In this document: piece by piece, positions 12,601-22,775 of the stretch
How the letters are laid out: every line of letters starts with the position of its first letter
Position numbering within the stretch: position 1 is the stretch's first letter
DNA from: Acanthochromis polyacanthus
Lineage: Eukaryota; Chordata; Actinopteri; Pomacentridae
Direction: 5' to 3'
DNA length: 64,000 nt
NCBI RefSeq assembly: GCF_021347895.1
Contig: NC_067117.1
Span: 17,455,858-17,519,857, forward strand
Made by a program: the position numbers and the translations under genes
The notes under the pieces: model-generated
What the model was told of the DNA's origin: nothing
The model's database searches: none
Seen by the model: the letters and a program-made list of their open reading frames with translations, nothing else

Positions 12601-15600
12601 TTATTTTCATTTATATAATTTTCTTTCATTAACATTACTTTACAGAAATCTGTTTTCACTTTGACATTAAAGAGTTTTTTTCCAATAAATTTTTTTGTTA
12701 TAAAAGCTAAATTTTATTGACCACGATTGATTTATGAAAGCAATAAAAGGGTAAACCATCAAAGGGGGTGAATACTTATGATAGGCACTGTATTTACAGA
12801 TCAAGGTGTTTTGGTGAGTTTGAATATGGTCAGAGGCAGTGTGGAAAGAGTGATGACAGGGATTCAAAAGGAAGTTGTGACTAATACTCCAAATAAAAGC
12901 AGAATGATACACTAATTACCAGATGTAGGTCAGGTTTTGTTAGATACAGGCCAAAATATCAACAGCAAACTCTTTTATCACGGGCAGTGCGCAGTCAGCT
13001 GAGACACAGCTTGCAGTTGGTGAACCAGCACAACTGGATCTAGATCCAGTCAGGCAGTAAAAACTAAGATATGACAGACCCATCCCGACCAAAACACATG
13101 CAAAGGACCCACATTTCCTGCTACTTGTTTGTGTCCCAGCTGTTATCAGGTAAAAGGCATCAGTAATCTTTGGATCAGCATAAAGCTCATTTAAATTATC
13201 TGAACATGCCGACTGGACCTGAACTGCTAAAAGTGGCTGGCCACAGTCACTAAAACCTCCCGTGACCAGCAAAATCAAAGCAATCAAATTCCAAACCAAC
13301 AACAGAGATTGCATCTCAATCTGGACTAAACAAACAAACACTTCTCATTTTTGTAACTCTTTATGAACACAGTTGTCCATAAGCTTTAAAAGTGACACAT
13401 CTGCCTTTGGTTGGAAGGACCTGTAAGGTTAGAAGAGTTAAAGGAAAGGTCTGAAAGCCTTGCCAGTAAACGGCTGCGTTTCAGCAACCCCAAGAATTCA
13501 CTGCTCCTCACTCCCCGTCTCGCCCTGTCTTCTCTCTCTCACCAGCGGAAAGAACCCTCCACAAGATTATGGAGCACAAGGGAAATGACAGTCATTAAAG
13601 TTAGATTATACTCTCAAACTATAGAACCAGTGTGACTGCGAAGACATGCTGATATAAACTCCACACAGCCTTCCCACATAAAGCGACACTGGAGATGCGT
13701 ATTAACTGGATCTTTTTGGCTGTCTCTTTTGGTTTCAAGGCCAAGCAGGTCTATGGCTAGAAACCATGTCAACTCATTAAGACAACACAACAAGGAAGCG
13801 TACTTTAAAAGTAGGTGTCGACATGTTCCACTGAAAGGAGACTCGGCTGGGAGTGTGTTTGTGTTGTCGGTTTGAGTCCTAAAATAGAGGTGGAATGCAG
13901 GATGATTTTCCATACATGTAACCATATAGTCTTAACTTATTACAACAGCCCTACTGCTGACCCAGGATCCCATGCAGCTGTTGTCCCAAAGCTACTGCAA
14001 ACACAGTGAATGTCACTGATTGAGCCTTTCACACACACATACACAAACATAAGAACAGGCATAAAAATCAAAGCGTTCGACGTGTGGGGCACCAACTGTG
14101 ACCAGACAGGGGGTGCAATTAGAAAAAAACACATTAAAAAGTGGCTAAAGATGGGAATAAGAACAGGGAGTGTGGATCTTCTGTAGCACAGGTATTACAG
14201 AGGGCGGAGAGCCTTGTGCGCAAATCTGCATGGTGCAACAGATGGAGAAGAGCTTATCCCTTTGCTGCTACAGAAACACCTAAGTATCTTTCTCTCAAGC
14301 ACACACAGGGTTGCACAACCCAACACACATAGCAGCCACACAGACCTTTTATTGCAAACTAATTAAATTTCGGTAACACGTAGCTAGAAGGTGGGTCACT
14401 GTTGACTAAACCGAGGCCTGTGACACCCTTCGACATCATTACCGTCTATCTTGCTCAATCTTGTATTACAATGCAGAATAGACTTCACTAGAACAATTTA
14501 TTTTAGTAGTTCATCCCCTCTGCTAACACAAAACGGAGGCAAAATCAGTTTACTACTTTAATAGAGCATGAGGCAAGTCTGCGAGTACTGAACACGATGA
14601 ACTGGGGCGAATGACTGACAGTCACATTTAGCAGAGGACAGTACCTCTGTGAGCGTGACAGAAAATACAAAGGAAGAAGGACAGGACTAGAATAGAAAAC
14701 TAGGCCTAACCTCTGTGCAAGCCCACTGATGGAGGATTACACGAGCTAGACGAGGAGGAGGGGAAGAATGCTGATTGGTGATTTTGTTTGTGGGTCACAT
14801 TTTCAAGCCCAATAAATCTTTACAATATATCAAACCAGCCTTTTTCCTCTTCTGATGCGGGAGACAGCGGAGGATGTGTGTGTGTGCATTTTCTGCCAAA
14901 GGCACTATTGGGTGGCAATCATAGCAAAAAGATACTCCGCCTGGGTGCAACTGATAACAGGTGTACATTTCTTGATAACAGATCAATGTAAAACTTGTTA
15001 AAAGTTGTTTCTAGTTCTCAAACTGATGTCCCCAATATGCTTATCTTGCCTGACCACAATCCAAAATGGATCGACTGATCAGCTGAAAGAAAACTATAGT
15101 GGTAAGTGGGTCAACTTACTGAAACCTATGAACTGAATCTTATCAATAAAAGATACGGGCATCTCCATAAATATGTTGGACTACTGCAGACCTGCAGATC
15201 AAAAACAGTCTGTATTGGACCTGGAGGCCAGTTATTTGTCCAAGCAGATGGGAGCAGTTGTGTATGAAGGAGGTTGAGATCATACAACACGTGAACTAAG
15301 TGTACACTGATAAATTTGCATGCTGTCAATTGTAAAACGCACCGTTCTGCACAATCAAACATGTTCACAAGGTTGGTAGTTGCTATTGGATATTCGTATT
15401 TGCTCAAGATGAAGACAGAAAGTGGTTATCTCATTTATCTAACATACGGAGAGCTTTCAAGACGTGACAAACATTCTCACATGCCTTAAAGCAGTCAATC
15501 AATATTACTCGCACAATTACATAGTTCTCACTAAAAGGTGTAATATTTGATGGAACTTCACATGTTGAAGACAAGAAAAGAGCTAAGTTACCAACCCTAC

Positions 15601-18096
15601 ACAGCAAGACTAAGGAAGGAGGAAGGAAGGGTACAAATGTGATGAATAGGAGCAAGATTGACCAGGGAATATCTCTCAGAGGAACAGGATGTCTGGAGAC
15701 AGAGTGTGCTTCAGCGCAGGAAACAGAGCTTAACTTGCTTTGTGCGTATGAGTCTGTGTTTGTGTGTATACTTACTGTGTGTTTGGGCACTGGGGGCAGC
15801 CCAGACGGACTGTTTGTATCTGCGTCGTCTTTAAGAATGTGGTCTGTCCTCATGTACGAGTCATACAGACCATCACCATGTCGTGCTGAGGGGACAAAAT
15901 GAAGAAATAGAACAGTGTGACAATGTGGGACCATCAAATCTGCAACACAGACACACTCAGGGATAAAAGCTGAGGATGACGTTCAGAGGCAAAGTCTACA
16001 GAATGCCATTTAATCTTCTCCACAGAGACAGACGATCCCTGGTTTGCCCAAAGCAGGCAAAGTCCCATTGATTATCACATCAATCAAACTCCCATTTCCA
16101 ATAACTACTCTGAGACTAATACAAATAATTCGACATGACCCGACAATTCCCTTGAGCTAACCTCAGCAGGTCGGCCCCATTATACTGATCAGAGGGAATG
16201 AATATTGTCTGCCACAACATCCTAGCCCACATTTACTGTGAAAAGGCCATTATTAGCAGATACACCATTGTATCTATTGTGTCCAATACATTGTAACCAA
16301 GGCCAGGGCTCCGACCTGACCAGCTTAGATAGGGCTTAGGGTCCCAGATCGCTAGCGCTGCAAGTGGTATTATTGGCCTAATGGGGGTAACAGATGCCTC
16401 TGTGACGACAGCATCTTTCCGTCTGTCCATCTGTCCATTCAGGCCAAGTCATGTAGTGCACACACCAGGTGTGCTCAGAATTAGAGCTATTATAGACGGA
16501 TGCAGGTTCCTGTCATTCAATAGTGCAGCGTTTCATGCTCACCTCCGTGGCATCAAGCCAAACACCTTCTGTGAGATGAGATGTGGATGAGAGGAGCATC
16601 TGGGACTGTAGGCAGAAGCCAGTTACTAAATTAACAAACCCCTATCTGCCAGCTGTTTATCTCAACAGTTGTCTAGCTGACATACAAGTTGCTACATCAG
16701 TAGAATAACTCTGAGACTATAATCGCTGATATCTTGAAGCTAGACAGAGCGGCCTGCTGGTATAAGCCATTTACATGGCTATTGTGTCGGGTTAGCTCAT
16801 TAGGAAAAGCCTAAAATTGCGGCATGCCTGGTGTTCTCCTTGACTAGCTCCTGAGAGTGCTGTAACCATGTGCAGGTGCGTCAGAGCCCACGTCCCCAGT
16901 GCGAGCTCGTCAACAGACCAGTTCCAGGACAGATTAGAGCTGCTGCCTGGTTACAGACGCATTAAATCTGCACAGCACAGCAAACAGCGGCATTAGGGCT
17001 CCACGCACAATATTAGGCAAGCATGGACCCCATTAGCAATCTGCAAACTCCTAATCACTCAGTGGGGGCTCAGCACTTTCTGTACAGAATCTGACCGTGT
17101 TGTCCAAGCAAACCTTGCGAAGGCAAAACAATTAAACAGAGCCTAAACTTCTATGCAAACAAACATCCAGCCATCTTCATCCAGCTGGCCTTCAGCTCTC
17201 CACACTGTACAGATTTCCCCTCTGCACAGCAAAGAGTAGAGAACAAGGTTCAAGCAAACAGACAGCAGATCATGTGTCACAAAACGTGTGAGTGGGACTG
17301 TGGTGGGGTAAAGTCACGGCTTTATGTCCTCCCCTTCCTGGTATCCTCGACAAAGTGTCTCTTCTACAGAGAATACGCCCAATGTAAACTATAGGGTGCA
17401 TCTGACAGAGGCTTCAGGGCAATGTCCCCCCCTTACATTTTAGAGCATGTGATGCCTGCAAAAAAAAATGCACCTAAAGCTGAACACACAAGGAAACAAA
17501 GATGTGGTCAGGGCCAAGACACATAAAATAATAACAACGAGGAGAGTCATGGTACAAACTCCAAACCAGCACGCAAACAGCTCACAGTAAAGCTTATCAA
17601 ACTTTGATAAAACAATGATTGCTTACGAGAAGGGCGTGAAAACAACACGGCGCTTCCTGGACTGTCTTCTGAAACACTCACAGACACAAGTCTCGTGATT
17701 GGAAGCAAAAGAAAACATGTTTACAAGTGGCGTCTTGTGAAAAGCCCACGGCACTGTGACATTAGCTGCATCTGTCCGCTCTCTGTCCACGGACTGACAT
17801 TTAAGCCCGGAGCCCAGAAAACTATTTGTCAATCAAAGCCGTTTGGGGAACAAGATATTCGTGTAAATGCCAAGAGTTGCTCGAGGATGAAACCAAAGCT
17901 ACGGCACGTTTCCAGCTGCTGCTTGATCCACTTCAACGTCCAATCTGTTGTCATGCGAGTCAAATCAACTCACTTGAAACAAAAACAACGTTAAAACATT
18001 CATACAACACGGAGGAAACAAAAGCTACTGACGAAACACTTTGTTGTGGTTACCTGTTGCTATTGGGCCCTCTGGTTTTCGGCTTATAATCATCAT
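8869..18096 (-). CDS. dyrk3: DYRK-family dual-specificity kinase, class II (dyrk3 by synteny), complete
   Basis: Complete six-exon gene. Coding exons in transcript order are 18096-18054, 15885-15776, 10883-10678, 10543-10240, 10121-9705 and 9600-8869, summing to 1812 nt (603 aa plus stop) with every GT-AG junction in phase. Class II DYRKs autophosphorylate an activation-loop tyrosine while folding and then phosphorylate Ser/Thr substrates; DYRK3 is known for dissolving stress granules and other condensates. Seen here: an N-terminal accessory segment ([16 protein letters not shown]), the DH box ([11 protein letters not shown], about residues 208-218), the Gly loop GKGSFGQV (224-231), the ATP lysine (ALKMV, K246), the catalytic loop HCDLKPEN (D343), DFG (D363), the YTY loop with Y377 as expected autophosphorylation site, and the C-terminal end VLPKLVS. 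Length fits DYRK2/3 (about 590-600 aa). The tail resembles DYRK2 while other parts resemble DYRK3; the name rests on the rassf5-ikbke neighbourhood. Confidence 0.92.
9705..10121 (-). CDS. dyrk3: dyrk3 coding exon 5 (kinase N-lobe to catalytic loop)
   Basis: A 417-nt exon (139 codons, phase 0 at both ends). It encodes the Gly-rich loop, the VAIK-equivalent lysine ([14 protein letters not shown]), the hinge region ELLSMNLYE and the catalytic loop [13 protein letters not shown]. It is the most conserved part of the gene and fixes the family assignment. Confidence 0.97.
10240..10543 (-). CDS. dyrk3: dyrk3 coding exon 4 (N-terminal accessory region and DH box)
   Basis: A 304-nt exon encoding residues 120-221. 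It starts with a Ser/Gly-rich linker, then the [13 protein letters not shown] segment, the accessory motif ending GPNAKKRP, a Gly-Tyr-Asp-Asp stretch and the DH box that leads into the kinase fold. It ends in phase 0 after EFLK. Confidence 0.95.
10678..10883 (-). CDS. dyrk3: dyrk3 coding exon 3
   Basis: A 206-nt exon (phase 0 in, phase 2 out) encoding residues 52-119. It contains the segment [18 protein letters not shown], which lines up with the QLFED/NKR region of DYRK2 and the KVEQLFQEF region of DYRK3. A Ser/Thr/Asn-rich stretch of low complexity follows. Confidence 0.88.
11151..12790 (+). mobile_element. Tc1/mariner-type transposon, long-TIR type with IR/DR ends
   Basis: A 1640-bp element flanked by TA on both sides (11149-11150 and 12791-12792). 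The terminal inverted repeats are about 213-216 bp (11151-11363 and 12575-12790) and nearly identical. Each carries two direct-repeat copies of a TCATAAATATTCACCCCCTTT-like motif, one at the outer end (11159-11180) and one at the inner end (11346-11362), mirrored at 12574-12596 and 12760-12781, as in Sleeping-Beauty-type ends. It sits in dyrk3 intron 2, antisense to the gene. The transposase inside is broken. Confidence 0.95.
11550..12570 (+). pseudogene. Tc1-like transposase pseudogene
   Basis: About 340 codons of a cut-and-paste DDE transposase. The N-terminal paired-like helix-turn-helix is visible ([18 protein letters not shown]), then [11 protein letters not shown] with the first catalytic Asp, [11 protein letters not shown] with the second, and [11 protein letters not shown] leading to the third acidic residue. 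It is inactivated by a TGA at 11937-11939 (CGA to TGA type), a frameshift in or near the A-run at about 12320-12335, and a TAA at 12358-12360. The frame closes at a normal TGA at 12568-12570. With near-identical TIRs this suggests a moderately young but dead copy. Confidence 0.95.
12940..13341 (-). other. unassigned open frame with signal-peptide-like start
   Basis: A 133-codon frame in dyrk3 intron 2, on the gene strand. After an internal Met it reads [20 protein letters not shown], a good hydrophobic signal-peptide core, followed by a DCGQP motif like the mature N-terminus of fish trypsin-like proteases, and is Cys-rich further on (about ten Cys). I do not recognise the protein. It could be a chance frame or a decayed fragment of a secreted-protein gene. 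Confidence 0.2.
15776..15885 (-). CDS. dyrk3: dyrk3 coding exon 2
   Basis: A 110-nt exon (phase 1 in, phase 0 out) encoding about residues 15-51. It carries the GDGLYDSY motif, which matches the GDGVYDTF-type motif near the N-terminus of DYRK3 proteins. It has a pyrimidine-rich acceptor ending in CCCCTCAG and the donor GTAAGT. Confidence 0.85.
15886..18053 (-). other. dyrk3 intron 1, nothing seen
   Basis: No repeat structure or coding stretch that I can support. Short open frames on both strands have no recognisable content. Confidence 0.55.
18054..18096 (-). CDS. dyrk3: dyrk3 coding exon 1 (start exon)
   Basis: Encodes the first 14 residues, [14 protein letters not shown], and ends in phase 1 at a GTAACC donor. 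The start was chosen because this exon, read from the first ATG of an ATG-ATG pair, joins in frame to exon 2, and because it resembles the MLTRKP start of mammalian DYRK2. The 5' UTR presumably runs upward into the GC-rich block at 18.4-19.0 kb. Confidence 0.75.
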
Positions 18097-18399
18097 GATT
18101 GCAATTAATATGTGATGCCAGCATCCGAAGTGGAAAAAATCCCGAGTAAAAAAGTGGAAAAACAAAATATCAAACTGGTATCAGGTAGCACACTGAGCTA
18201 CTAGCATTTAAAACTTTGTTTGCTAGTGAGCGGAGTCCAAACACTCTGGAGTTTCGACTGAACTAACTCAAGTTTTTTTTCTCCTCTGGATTTGTTACTT
18301 TTGTTTTGGCTATGACAATAATTTATCCTCGTTTAATTGAAATCCCAGAGTTGTGTATTCAGTGTGTCGCCGTGGCTAACATTAGCCCTGGCTGCAGTT

Positions 18400-19020
18400 T
18401 GAAAAACCTGAACAGGCAGTGGGGGTCGTCTCCCTCCGCTAGCTAGCCAGCTAGCTCGCACAGCCACAAAAACAGTCGTCCGCCGGAGAGCCGCTCCCTC
18501 TGTTAAAAATAGTTTGAGTCCAAATGCCGCAGCTTGGTGGTCTGACCCGGGTGCCCCTCGCCTTTCTCTGACGGTACAATGAGTCGGTCCAGAGCACCAT
18601 TCCCGTGCTTATTCCTGGTTAGCAAAACAGCGATGCTACCACTCGTCGAAACCCCCAGGACGTGTCCTCCTTCGGGACAGCTCGGGGCTGCTTCACTCGT
18701 CTTCTGGGATGCCTAGCCAACGCCGGCTAGCTCGCTAACTGGACTCAAGCCCCATGCTGGTCGCGGAACCAACCGGGGATCCCCTTAGCACAAAGGCTTC
18801 ACCTGGAGTCAGTGCAGAAAGCTGCACTGTTAAATCCCTCTTGTGTGCTGCGAGTATCTTATTCGACGCGGCTGTATGTTGTTGCTAAGGGCGTCTTCAC
18901 TGAGCCTGGAGTCAGCAGGCAAACAGAGGGAGGAGGGAGCGGGGCGGCGCTTAGCGAGCAGACAGCCGGCAGAAGGGCGCCCCGCAGCGTCCAGTAGGGG
19001 ACCTGCATCCGAGCCAACAC
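18400..19020 (-). promoter_or_regulatory. GC/CpG-rich block, probable dyrk3 promoter and 5' UTR
   Basis: The composition shifts sharply from AT-rich intron to a block with many CpGs and repeated GCTAGC/CTAGCTAGC words (about 18436-18465 and 18722-18738). It lies directly upstream of the first dyrk3 coding exon on the minus strand. No TATA box is evident. This is inferred to be a CpG-island promoter; the transcription start is not located. Confidence 0.55.
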
Positions 19021-19156
19021 TGCTGAGTGCAGGCGCAGTACTGTAAGTCTTCGCATGTACCAGTACATACTGTGTTTGTGTAGGAACATAATCTAAATTG
19101 ACACGTTGTCAGAAGTCTAACTGTCTGCTGAGCCATTCTACCAAACAGGAATTCTG

Positions 19157-20030
19157 TTTGAAGACACTGAAACAGCGAAAAGGCAAAAGGGACAATAAGA
19201 CAAGGGTTCCTGAAGGTTCCTTGAAGATTTTGTTTGTTTGTTTGTTTGTTTGTTTGTTTTAGACTTGTGTAGACTTGGCCATTAATTACAGGTAAAGACA
19301 ATAAATCTGTAGATTTTAATAAACTATTTTTGTTATTATTATTTTATTATTATTGTTATTATGGAACATTAAAATAGTTGCCATTAAAATAAGACAATAA
19401 AACAAAATAGACAGTGGCAAATGTTTTCTTAAGGTTCCTTAAAGGGTTCTGTTATTTTCTTTTTTTAACCTCAAATTAATGGCCATTAATTACAGATATA
19501 GACATCAAATCTGTAGATTTTAGTAAATTATTAGTTATTATTAATCATAATTATTAGTATTATTCATATTATGGTTTATATTGATGTTAATGTTAATGTT
19601 GATAATAATAATAATAATAATGATAAGAAGAAGAAGAAGAAGAACAAGAAAGTGCTTTACAAAATATTAAAATAAGGTAATAAAACTTGGCAAAGACACT
19701 GAAACACAAAAAGAAAAAAGAACAATACATTTTTTTTCTATTTCTTGTGATTAATACTTAATAACAAAATGTATAGACATTACATGTATTTATTTTTTTA
19801 TTTTTATGGATTGAGTATTCATAAATTAATAATAATAATATAACAATAGTAATAATAATAAGAATGTAGTTACAAGGTACTTTTTGAAGCCTTAGACTCA
19901 AAACCAATAAAATAAAAACATTAAACATTTGTAATGGTGAACTTTCCCCACTATGGGATTAATAAAGTTTATCTTTATCTATATCTTTGAAGGTGCTGAA
20001 ACATCAAAAAGGACAATCACAAACATTAGA
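19157..20030. repeat. diverged tandem duplication, units about 230-300 bp, with simple repeats
   Basis: The blocks beginning GACACTGAAACA (19160), GACACTGAAACA (19695) and GTGCTGAAACAT (19992), each followed by A-rich sequence and GGACAAT or GAACAAT, recur. Within it the segment GGCCATTAATTACAG...ATCTGTAGATTTTA appears at about 19276-19318 and again at 19480-19522. The array also holds (TTTG)n at 19229-19258, TAA and AAG microsatellites, and a LINE-like tail (CCACTATGGGATTAATAAAG, 19949-19968). Confidence 0.6.
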
Positions 20031-22228
20031 AAAGAGATAAAATGTAACTCAATTACCTGTCTGGACATGTGACTTTTTAAAATGCTTCTTTTTCCCGAAA
20101 ATTAGGCACTGACCTCACTGTTCTGACTGTAAAGTGGAGCTTGTTTCACAGCTTTGAGGCTAAAACTGTAAAAGTTCTTATGATCCTATTTGTTTTATCC
20201 TGGGCTGTTTTAATAGTAAACGATTCTCAGATCTGAGGGGTCAAGGTGCAGAATAAAGAGTTTAAAGGTCAGAGACAGATGTAGTAATTAAGCCAGTCAG
20301 TCAAAATTAACTGTACAGGTATGCTGATGAGGCCGTAACAGATTGTAAAGCAATCATTTATGTTTGCAGTTAATATAATAAATGGTAATAAATTATTAGC
20401 TGATAGATTTGGTTCCAGATTCCCCACAATGGTTTTGCATAAAATCAGAGGTCAAACGACCTTTGGAAGAAGCTTCACGGTCAATCAAAGAACTGAAAGA
20501 CAAATTCAGTGTCAGATAGTAGATGACTGTACCAACCACAACCTGGCAACCCGAACGTGCTCAGTAAATGCTTGGTTAACTCTAAGAAACCATTTTTAAA
20601 AATGACCATTTAACTGTGAACAGTGTCACTGATTGTAATGTACAGCAATGAGGATGTGTAAAGGAAAGGTTATTGTGAGAAAATGGCCCAGTAAAGAAAG
20701 TTTTCAGCAATGTCCATTATTCTGTGTTTTTAATTTCTTAAATGTATGAAAGAATTGAATATTTACGCCCTTTGGGTTTGGGACTTTTGATCTTTTGCCT
20801 TTTATGAGACTGGAAATTTTCAGAACAGCTTTACTGGCCAAGTGTTTGTGCACACACAAGGAAATGAACCCTGTTTTTTCATTGCTCTCAAAGCACTTAT
20901 ACAAAAACTATGCATGCTTTCAAACAAGGGCAACAGGTTAAAGAAAGGAAAATATGTTTTTAACTACTATGCATAGCTCTAGATGTGTGTAAAGAGCATG
21001 TTATTGACATTTTATATACATGAGATAGGTGGACGATTGCAACGTTGCTGAAATTCTCACAATTTTGTGACATTTTAAAGAGCAAACAATTCACTGACCA
21101 GTCAAATAAAAAACATCAGATGAATCAATAATTAAAATAATTGTCAGTTGCAGCCTTAAGGTGAAGCGTGACTTCTCCTCAGCCCACACAGTGCTATTGG
21201 TCGTTTACTCTGCATACCCTATGAGGAAAACTGTGGACTGTAACTGGAGACGGTTTGGAGATACAGGGCTAGATATAGCTAGAGGCAGCGCAGAGGACAG
21301 ACGGAGTGAGACAGGGCAGGCATGAGAAGGGGAACGGGCTAAATACAGATAGTGATACATGCTGGGCAGAGGGTGATGCTAATCTTAGCTCTTTCTCAGA
21401 GGTGAGAAGAGGGCTCTGTCTATATTTGCTACCATAAATATGCATACTGACACAGTTTCAGGCAGCACTCTGGGAAGTGGCCAGCCCTTAAGACCAGTTT
21501 GGCCATGCTGATTATTCTTAGATGGTAGTGTATGGAGTGAGTAGGGTGACAATGCCTATAAATTGACCTTCTCATTGCACTTCCCTTTCAAAGGGTTCAA
21601 GGTGTAAGTGTGAAGACCAAGTGCCACTTTAATTACAGCCTGTGAATTTACAACTACAGCAAGAGATGGGACCAGGTGCAGAGCTACCTATAGGTCCTTG
21701 TGGGGGTTCTGGCTCTATTTGGTCTCAGACCCTGTGACAGACACCGACACCTGTGGGTTTATTGGTCTGACTCCACATTTTAAATGTCCCGTGAATACAG
21801 AATCCAGTTAAAAAAAAAACCTTATTAGGGAATGTATTGTGCAACAGTGTCCCTACAAAACCTAAATACTTTATTGTGTCTAGCATATCAGAATATATAA
21901 AGATAAAATGACACAAGCATGAATCTGTGCATGAACACTCACAGAGTTCCTTCTGCATGGACATAGAGTAGTTGATGTTTAGATGAAGCTGCTCCATCTG
22001 CTGTTGATTTGAAAGCAGTACAAGCTGTTTTCTGGTGAAGAAAACAACATGAGTAGCACAGCAGTTTCTATTGGGGTCATGTGTGGACAACACATTGTGC
22101 ACAAATTAACGTCACGTTAAATGGTGCACGACTCTAAAAAATAAAAAATAAATTCTGAAATCCTAATTTCACAGTATATGATTTTGCACTGAAGTAATGT
22201 TTTATACAGCTCTGCTTCAGTGAAACTA

Positions 22229-22306
22229 CACCCCCTGTCAAAAGTTTTAGGACACTTTCTCATTCAAATGAAGTAGAACCCGTCCTACAACTTTTGACAG
22301 GAGGTG
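22229..22306. mobile_element. 78-bp palindromic MITE, copy A, TA-flanked
   Basis: Begins CACCCCCTGTCAAAAGTT and ends with its imperfect inverse ACTTTTGACAGGAGGTG, so the whole unit can fold into one hairpin. It is flanked by TA at 22227-22228 and 22307-22308, which points to Tc1/mariner-type mobilisation. Confidence 0.7.
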
Positions 22307-22697
22307 TATCTACCAAATTTGGTACACATATGCAGCACATCAGGCTGAACAAAAAAGTCAGCGACAGCCACATTCCAAACCCAACAGGAAGTGAGCTATT
22401 TTGTGTTGAATGTCAGATTTTGCCCATTTTTCTTTTTTTTTCTAGAGCAAACTCCTCCTAGGGGGAAACTCCAATTCACCTCAAATTCGGCCAGTACATA
22501 CAGGAGGCCTTAATGATCCATAGATATTTAAATCTTTTTCCAAAGTCAAAGGGCGTGTCCGTGGTGGTCTCTGGAATTTTGATCCTTCGCCATGAAATTT
22601 CACATGCTGTGTAAATGCCCTGAACATGCTTCAATCCGCCTGAAACTTTATGTATATGATCAGAGTCCTGCCCTGATCACATCCATATGATGAAATA

Positions 22698-22775
22698 CAC
22701 CCCCTGCCAAAAGTTGTAGGACAGGTTCTACTTTATTTGAATGAGACAGTGTCCTAAAACTTTTGACAGGGGGTA
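22698..22775. mobile_element. 78-bp palindromic MITE, copy B, inverted relative to copy A
   Basis: It is the reverse complement of copy A with few differences, and is also flanked by TA (22696-22697 and 22776-22777). The 390-bp segment between the copies begins with ACCAAATTTGGTACACATATG and has no coding content. Confidence 0.7.

Larger units (their letters stand above)
10884..15775 (-). other. dyrk3 intron 2
   Basis: Contains the Tc1 element (11151-12790) and an unexplained minus-strand open frame (12940-13341). Otherwise no feature is supported; the remainder is ordinary AT-rich intron. Confidence 0.7.
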
